18,657 nt of DNA from the NCBI RefSeq assembly GCF_934630535.1, contig NZ_CAKTVU010000025.1:1-18657 (forward strand), written 5' to 3'. Numbering within the stretch: the first letter of the stretch is position 1; each line of letters starts with the position of its first letter. Below, piece after piece: positions 14,098-18,657 of the stretch. Origin of the DNA: an uncultured Senegalimassilia sp. (GTDB lineage Bacteria > Actinomycetota > Coriobacteriia > Coriobacteriales > Eggerthellaceae). Below the pieces are notes generated by a model. That model made no database searches. It was not told where the DNA came from and worked only from the letters and a program-made list of their open reading frames with translations. A program made the translations under genes and the position numbers.

Positions 14098-15390
14098 TTA
14101 AGCCTGGTCGCCGATGACCTCGACGCCGCCCATGTAGGGGACCAGCACCTCGGGGACCTTGATGGTGCCGTCGGCCTGCTGGTAGTTCTCCATGATGGCG
14201 GCCATGGTGCGGCCCACCGCCAGGCCGGAGCCGTTCAGCGTGTGGACGTAGCGCGAACCCTTGAAGTTCTCGGGGTCGCGGTACTTGATGTTCGCACGGC
14301 GCGCCTGGAAGTCGACGCAGTTCGAGCAGGAGCTGATCTCCTTGTAGCTGTTGTAGCTGGGCAGCCAGACCTCCAGGTCGTAGGTCTTGGCGGCGGAGAA
14401 TCCGATGTCGCCGGTGCACAGGCTGATCACGCGGTACGGAAGACCCAGCTGCTGCAGGATGTGCTCGGCGTCGTTGACCATGGCCTCCAGCTCGTCGTAG
14501 CTTTCCTCGGGCTTTGCGTACTTGACCATCTCCACCTTGTCGAACTGGTGCACGCGGATGAGGCCGCGCGTGTCGCGACCGGCGCTGCCGGCCTCCTCGC
14601 GGAAGCACGGGGTGTAGGCGCAGTAGTGAAGCGGCAGGTCGGAAGCCTCGAGCACCTCACCGGAGTGGATGTTGGTCAGCTGCACCTCGGCCGTGGGGAT
14701 CAGGTAGAGGCCCTCACGGGTTTTGAACAGGTCGTCCTCGAACTTGGGCAGCTGGCCGGTGCCGGTCAGCGTGTTGGCGTTGGCCATTGCCGGGCACCAC
14801 CACTCGGTGTAGCCGCGGCTGGTGTGCGTATCGGCCATGAAGTTGATGATGGCGCGCTCCAGGCGGGCGGCCTGGCCGCGCAGCAGGACGAAGCGGCTAG
14901 CAGCCAGCTTCACGGCACGCTCGGGCTCGAGCATGTGCAGGTCGGCGCCCAGGTCCCAGTGCGGCTTCATCTGTATGCCCTCGGCCTCGAAGTCGCGCGG
15001 GGTGCCCCAGCGGCGCACCTCGGGGTTATCGTTCTCATCGTCGCCCACGGGCGTGGTGTCGGCCGGCATGTTCGGCGTGCGCAGCAGGATGTCCTGCAGC
15101 TCGGCGTCGGCGGCCTCGCGCTTGGCGGAAACGGCGGCCAGCTGGTCGTTGATCTCGCGCACGCGCTCCTTGGCGGCCTCGGCCTTGTCCTTTTCGCCAG
15201 CGGCCATCATCTGGCCGATGCTCTTGGACGTGGCGTTGCGCTCGGCCTGCAGGGCCTCCTCCTCGGTGATGGCGGCACGGCGGGCTTCGTCAAGTTCGGA
15301 GAAGCGCGACGCGTCCCATGAAGCATGACGGTTCTTCATCGCCTGGGCGACGGCTTCCTGGTTTTCGCGAACGAACTTAAGATCTAGCAT
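14098..15390 (-). CDS. serS: Seryl-tRNA synthetase
   Basis: The 430-residue class II synthetase charges tRNA-Ser with serine in the cytoplasm. Residues 1-110 form the tRNA-binding antiparallel coiled coil (LDLKFVRENQEAVAQAMKNR... EINDQLAAVSAKREAADAELQ). The catalytic part shows the serine-site TAE (233-235), motif 2 CFREEAGSAGRDTRGLIRVHQFDKVEM (262-288) and motif 3 NGSGLAVGRTMAAIMENYQ (386-404). Length and motifs are those of ordinary bacterial SerRS. The ATG at 15390 has AAGGGGAG 6 bases upstream; the frame extends far upstream but only as the shadow of the divergent gene. It heads a four-gene run with the membrane protein, N-domain and ATP-grasp genes. The leader is only about 40 bases, leaving no room for a T-box. 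Confidence 0.97.
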   Translation of the reverse strand: MLDLKFVRENQEAVAQAMKNRHASWDASRFSELDEARRAAITEEEALQAERNATSKSIGQMMAAGEKDKAEAAKERVREINDQLAAVSAKREAADAELQDILLRTPNMPADTTPVGDDENDNPEVRRWGTPRDFEAEGIQMKPHWDLGADLHMLEPERAVKLAASRFVLLRGQAARLERAIINFMADTHTSRGYTEWWCPAMANANTLTGTGQLPKFEDDLFKTREGLYLIPTAEVQLTNIHSGEVLEASDLPLHYCAYTPCFREEAGSAGRDTRGLIRVHQFDKVEMVKYAKPEESYDELEAMVNDAEHILQQLGLPYRVISLCTGDIGFSAAKTYDLEVWLPSYNSYKEISSCSNCVDFQARRANIKYRDPENFKGSRYVHTLNGSGLAVGRTMAAIMENYQQADGTIKVPEVLVPYMGGVEVIGDQA

Positions 15391-15435
15391 TGCGCGCTCC
15401 CCTTCTATGAATCGGTTGTAGTAGAGCAGTTTCCC

Positions 15436-15441
15436 AGTATA
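15436..15441 (-). promoter_or_regulatory. -10 box of serS
   Basis: TATACT on the minus strand lies 45 bases before the serS ATG, with transcription expected near 15429. The -35 region is GC-rich and poor in consensus. Being upstream of four closely spaced genes, it may serve all of them. Confidence 0.55.
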
Positions 15442-15573
15442 GCGCAGGGAACGCGCGTGCGGCGCGGGCGATGAGGGGCCTTCACGGGAGCGGCACGCGA
15501 AGGCACAGAGATTGCGGCTATGTGATAACGGCGCAATAACAAGCGCATGCAGCGGCGCGCGAAAGGCGCCGGC

Positions 15574-15579
15574 GATAAT
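15574..15579 (+). promoter_or_regulatory. -10 box of the molybdopterin oxidoreductase gene, implying a leaderless mRNA
   Basis: GATAAT (5 of 6 consensus) ends 7 bases before the A of the ATG at 15586, which is where transcription would start. The GGGAG before the ATG is too close to act as a normal ribosome site. Leaderless mRNAs are common in Actinobacteria. No -35 is evident. Confidence 0.45.
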
Positions 15580-15585
15580 GGGAGC

Positions 15586-18081
15586 ATGAAAACGATCACG
15601 AACATAGCCGACCGGCTTTTCCGCAAGGCGGAGCCGGTCGATCCCGCTTTTGAGAGCGAAGCTGCCGAAACCCGCACGCCGGCGTTTTGCGCCATCGACT
15701 GCCCGGGCCACTGCCCGCTTGAGCTGCACCTGCGCGACGGCGAGCTGACGCGCATGTCGGCGAACAAGGCCGCCCCTGCCTGCCACCGCGGGCTGTCCAT
15801 GCGCGCGTGGGCGAACAGCCCCGACCGCCTTATGTGGCCCATGAGGCGCGTCGGGCCGCGCGGTTCTGCGCGGTTCGAGCGCGTGACCTGGGACGAAGCG
15901 CTTGACGAGATAGCCGACCGGCTGGCCTGCATCCGCCGCGAGCACGGCAACGAGTCCATCTACCTGGCCTATACCACCGGGCAATCGTGCACCACCGCCG
16001 ATCCGTTCGAGCGGCTCATGAACTGCTTCGGCGGCTTCCTGGATCGCTACAACAACTACTCGAATCCGCAGATCAACGCCATGGTCCGTAGCATGTACGG
16101 GCCCGGTGCGCTCTACCCCGGCGGCAGCGAGCTCGATGTCGCCGCCGATGCGCGGCTCGTGCTGGTGTTCGGCGCTTCGCCGGCGGAAACGGGAACGGGT
16201 CGCGCCACCTGGCACGGCGCCTGGGACCGCGTGGTCAAGCAGGTGGGCGAACGCGGCGGACGCATCGTGATGGTCGACCCGCGCCGCAACGGCTCCATCC
16301 CCAAACGCAAGGGCTCGGGCAGGGAAACCGTTTCCTGGCTGCCCATCAACCCCGGGACCGACGGTGCGCTGGCGGCGGCGCTCCTACACGAGCTGGCGTT
16401 CACGCACAACGCGCTGGACTGGGATTTCCTGCGCGAGCGCTGCGTCGGGTTCACCGACGAGACGTTGCCCGAGCACCGGCGCGGCCTGGGGCTTTCCGTA
16501 ACGGATTACCTGCGCGGCACCGGCTACGACCATGTGGCGAAAACGCCTGCATGGGCGGCGGCGATCACCGGCATCGCCGAGAACGACATTCGCGAACTGG
16601 CAGCGCAGCTTGCCACCGCACGGCCCGCGTTCATCATGCAGGGCTGGGGCCCGCAACGCCGAAGCAACGGCGAGATGACCAGCGGCATGATCATGATGCT
16701 GGCCGCGGCGCTCGGGCAAGTGGGCCTGCCCGGTACGAACAACGGCATGAACATCGCTTGGGGCGGCGGCTTCCTCACGCGAGTTTCCGCAGGTGAGAAC
16801 TCTGTTCCCTTCCGCATCCCGGCGTATCGGTTCCTTGATGCCATCGAGAACGAGGAAACGCTTGGCACACGCGAAGGCGTTCGCGGGCTGCCCGAAGCAG
16901 ACTCCCAAGACGAACGTGCAACGGATTGCGTACAACATCAAGACCGCACTGCGCACCTCCCCTGCAGCATCAAGGCAATCATCTGCCACGGCGGCAATTG
17001 CCTGACCAACCAGCACGGCGACGTCAACCGCGCGCATCGCGTGCTGGGCGACCCGTCGAAGTGCGAGTTCATCCTGAACGTGGACGTGGAGTTCACTGAT
17101 TCCGCGCGCTATGCCGACATCGTGCTGCCCGACCTGTTCCGCATGGAGCAGGAAAGTGCAATGGACACCGATACCTGGGGCCGGCGCATCGCCGTCAGCA
17201 CCGGGGAGCTGGGAGCTCGCTTCGAGCGTCGCGGAGCCTGGGAAGTGTGCTCTGAGCTGGCAAAACGGTGGGGAATCGAAGATGCGTTCACCGAAGGGCG
17301 TACGGAAGGCGAATGGATTCGCCGCCTATACGAGGGTGACCGCGAACGCGGTACCGGGCTGCCGACGTTCGACCGGCTGCTCGAGGAAGGGCTCGCCTGG
17401 CGGACCGACCGCACCGAGCCGTTCGTGGCGCTGGCTGACTGGCGAAGCGACCCCGACGCGCATCCGCTCGACACGCCTTCGGGCAAGATCGAGTTGTTCA
17501 GCGAACAGCTTGCCGCCACGGCCGAGGCGCTGCGCGGCACGCCCGACGAGGGCGCCATCACGCCCATCCCCACCTACGTGCCCGAATGGGGCCCGGCGGA
17601 GTTCGCCGTCGAACAGGCTGCGGGCGGCGGGGCGAAGGAAACGAGCGCCGGGCCGCGCGCGGATGGCCAGGAAATCGAAACGGATACCGAACCCGCCTAC
17701 GACCAGCCACTTCGCGTGTTCGGCTTCCATAGCGTCGCGCGCATCCATTCGTCATGGGGCAACGTGCCCGCCGTTTCGCGACGTGTGCCGCAGGTCATCT
17801 CGATCAACCCCGCCGACGCCGACGCGCGAGGCATCGCGACCGGCGACCTGGTGGAGGCAGCGAACCGCTTCGGCACGCTGCGCCTTCCCGCGCATGTCAC
17901 CGACGACGTGATCGCCGGCACCATCGTCATGCCGCAAGGCGCCTGGTGGCAAGCGGAAGGTAGCACCGCCGAGCCCGTCGACGTCGGCGGCTGCATCAAC
18001 ACGCTCACCACCAGCCGCCCCTCGCCGCTGGCGTTCGGCAACCCCCAGCACACCTGCTGGTGCCGTCTCCGCAAGTCCTGA
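15586..18081 (+). CDS. Molybdopterin oxidoreductase, DMSO reductase family, without Tat signal
   Basis: The 831-residue catalytic subunit binds bis-MGD and a [4Fe-4S] cluster. The cluster motif is C35-x3-C39-x3-C43-x22-C66 (CAIDCPGHC ... ACHRG). By family position, S159 in RYNNYSNPQIN is the probable molybdenum ligand, as in DmsA-type enzymes. Cofactor-domain features include LVFGASPAETG, IVMVDPRRNG, SWLPINPGTDGALAAALLHEL, CHGGNCLTNQHGD and YADIVLPD. The C-terminal MGD-binding domain (about 700-825) includes QVISINPADADARGIATGDLVEAANRFG. There is no twin-arginine signal or membrane segment, so it should be cytoplasmic. No iron-sulfur or anchor subunit adjoins it; the electron partner and substrate are unknown. 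The ATG at 15586 is preferred over 15547, which has no ribosome site. A low-complexity stretch (about 680-705) is an insertion. It diverges from serS across 195 bases. Confidence 0.88.
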   Translation: MKTITNIADRLFRKAEPVDPAFESEAAETRTPAFCAIDCPGHCPLELHLRDGELTRMSANKAAPACHRGLSMRAWANSPDRLMWPMRRVGPRGSARFERVTWDEALDEIADRLACIRREHGNESIYLAYTTGQSCTTADPFERLMNCFGGFLDRYNNYSNPQINAMVRSMYGPGALYPGGSELDVAADARLVLVFGASPAETGTGRATWHGAWDRVVKQVGERGGRIVMVDPRRNGSIPKRKGSGRETVSWLPINPGTDGALAAALLHELAFTHNALDWDFLRERCVGFTDETLPEHRRGLGLSVTDYLRGTGYDHVAKTPAWAAAITGIAENDIRELAAQLATARPAFIMQGWGPQRRSNGEMTSGMIMMLAAALGQVGLPGTNNGMNIAWGGGFLTRVSAGENSVPFRIPAYRFLDAIENEETLGTREGVRGLPEADSQDERATDCVQHQDRTAHLPCSIKAIICHGGNCLTNQHGDVNRAHRVLGDPSKCEFILNVDVEFTDSARYADIVLPDLFRMEQESAMDTDTWGRRIAVSTGELGARFERRGAWEVCSELAKRWGIEDAFTEGRTEGEWIRRLYEGDRERGTGLPTFDRLLEEGLAWRTDRTEPFVALADWRSDPDAHPLDTPSGKIELFSEQLAATAEALRGTPDEGAITPIPTYVPEWGPAEFAVEQAAGGGAKETSAGPRADGQEIETDTEPAYDQPLRVFGFHSVARIHSSWGNVPAVSRRVPQVISINPADADARGIATGDLVEAANRFGTLRLPAHVTDDVIAGTIVMPQGAWWQAEGSTAEPVDVGGCINTLTTSRPSPLAFGNPQHTCWCRLRKS

Positions 18082-18122
18082 CACATGGGGGCGAAGGCTT
18101 ATCCGCCCGAAACCGTCCCGAC

Positions 18123-18166
18123 CCTGACGGTTCGGACACTTGGTCCTACGTCCCCGAACCGTCAGG
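18123..18166 (+). terminator. Long inverted repeat after the oxidoreductase gene
   Basis: CCTGACGGTTCGG (18123-18135) and CCGAACCGTCAGG (18154-18166) form a perfect 13-bp stem with an 18-base loop, 41 bases after the stop. No U tract follows, so it may be a factor-dependent or processing signal rather than an intrinsic terminator. Confidence 0.5.
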
Positions 18167-18252
18167 CCCTCGAGGCCTTCGAACTCTTGCGGTTTGTTGC
18201 GAATCGTGGGTTGTTCTTCGTTCTTGGCGCAACCGGAGCGGGAACGGTGTAG

Positions 18253-18258
18253 TATACT
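18253..18258 (+). promoter_or_regulatory. -10 box of the small membrane-protein gene
   Basis: TATACT lies 54 bases before the ATG at 18313. TTGGCG at 18224-18229 is the only -35-like element and is 23 bp away, so the promoter is tentative. Confidence 0.45.
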
Positions 18259-18312
18259 TTGGCTTTGTAATACGCGCCTTCGAGCGCCTGCGAACGAACC
18301 GTTAGGAACAGC

Positions 18313-18510
18313 ATGGATTGGATCGGCCTGTACCATTTTCTTTTCGAGTCATATGCCGGCATCGGCATTATGGTCGGTGCGGGTCTCATCATCAGCCTTA
18401 TCGCATGCTTCATCATGGAACGTCGCACCCGCAAAACGTTCGTCGACCGCCCGAAGGGCAAGGACGACTGGTCCTTCTTCGACGATGACGACGAGGAAGA
18501 TTCCGAATAA
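18313..18510 (+). CDS. Small single-helix membrane protein with acidic tail
   Basis: The 65-residue product has one membrane helix (about 15-34, AGIGIMVGAGLIISLIACFI). A basic patch (MERRTRKTF) follows, which by the positive-inside rule puts the C-terminus in the cytoplasm. It ends in a strongly acidic tail, WSFFDDDDEEDSE. AGGA lies 6-7 bases before the ATG. Its own promoter and terminator make it a one-gene unit. It matches no family I recognise; proteins of this size and shape often modulate a larger membrane complex, but no partner is suggested by the neighbours. Confidence 0.75.
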   Translation: MDWIGLYHFLFESYAGIGIMVGAGLIISLIACFIMERRTRKTFVDRPKGKDDWSFFDDDDEEDSE

Positions 18511-18544
18511 CCACACGGCGGCCACTCACTCACACCTGCCGCCG

Positions 18545-18582
18545 AACCGCCCCGCAACGCCAATACGCGGGGCGGTTTCTTT
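18545..18582 (+). terminator. Intrinsic terminator of the small membrane-protein gene
   Basis: AACCGCCCCGC (18545-18555) pairs with GCGGGGCGGTT (18567-18577) in an 11-bp perfect stem, followed by TCTTTAAT. It lies 34 bases after the stop. Confidence 0.88.
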
Positions 18583-18615
18583 AATATGAGCAGGACATTG
18601 TCAATAGACAATATT

Positions 18616-18653
18616 GGGCCTGGCCTCGATTCTTTCGAACCGGGGTCAGGCCC
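18616..18653. terminator. Second hairpin at the window edge
   Basis: GGGCCTG (18616-18622) pairs with CAGGCCC (18647-18653), and the stem can extend inward through a G-T and further pairs. TTTC follows at the window end. A short ATTGTC/GACAAT hairpin (18597-18612) precedes it. It probably ends a convergent gene outside the window. Confidence 0.5.
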
Positions 18654-18657
18654 TTTC

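Noticed and set aside
12502..15321. A 939-codon open frame on the plus strand opposite serS and the membrane-protein gene
   Set aside because: The composition is Arg/Leu/Gly-rich without motifs, and the opposite strand encodes clear SerRS. It is a shadow.
15391..15435. T-box riboswitch before serS
   Set aside because: The predicted leader is about 40 bases and lacks the T-box core and the antiterminator.
18616..18657. tRNA gene at the window end, because the minus strand shows GGTTCGA
   Set aside because: No cloverleaf or anticodon arm can be drawn; the sequence folds as a simple terminator-like hairpin.

Overview
The window is high-GC DNA whose gene content fits a gut-type member of the Coriobacteriia, most likely Eggerthellaceae. 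The grounds are a membrane-embedded LuxR regulator of the kind abundant in Eggerthella and relatives, an orphan molybdopterin oxidoreductase, a VWA surface protein of Gram-positive pilus-tip style, and strong AGGAGG ribosome sites. This placement is inference; no rRNA or species marker is present.

Layout. 1-1124 (-): N-terminal part of a secreted VWA adhesin, cut by the window edge. 1627-3135 (+), divergent from it across about 500 bases: a twelve-helix membrane protein fused to a LuxR DNA-binding domain. A shared terminator at 3282-3315 separates it from the convergent pair 5873-3366 (-): a conserved protein of unknown function followed by the carbon-starvation transporter CstA, with a promoter and a perfect palindrome upstream. 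7147-6197 (-): class I fructose-bisphosphate aldolase with a UUCG-loop terminator. 7502-7643: two tandem 71-bp hairpin repeats abutting the stop codon of the next gene. 10724-7642 (-): an envelope cluster made of a YtxH-like protein, a PRC-barrel protein, a VTT/TVP38 membrane protein and a TM2 protein. 15390-10892 (-): seryl-tRNA synthetase, a single-pass membrane protein with long disordered flanks, a stand-alone protein resembling the N domain of cyanophycin synthetase, and a divergent D-Ala-D-Ala-ligase-like ATP-grasp protein. 15586-18081 (+): a molybdopterin oxidoreductase with a possibly leaderless start. 18313-18510 (+): a small one-helix protein.

The most interesting part is 10892-14043. 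A free-standing relative of the cyanophycin synthetase N domain, with an intact HxxEH metallopeptidase-like motif, sits 30 bases upstream of an ATP-grasp ligase whose ATP half looks normal but whose D-alanine-handling residues are changed. The N-domain gene is translationally coupled (ATGA overlap) to the membrane-protein gene. This could be a split 'make and cut' amide-bond system distinct from cyanophycin synthesis, since no Mur-ligase domain is present in the window.

Other points of interest are an apparent one-base frameshift in a T5 run at the start of the gene before cstA, a C9 tract in the linker of the LuxR regulator, and a duplicated MFxxFKxEYDKA motif in the PRC protein.
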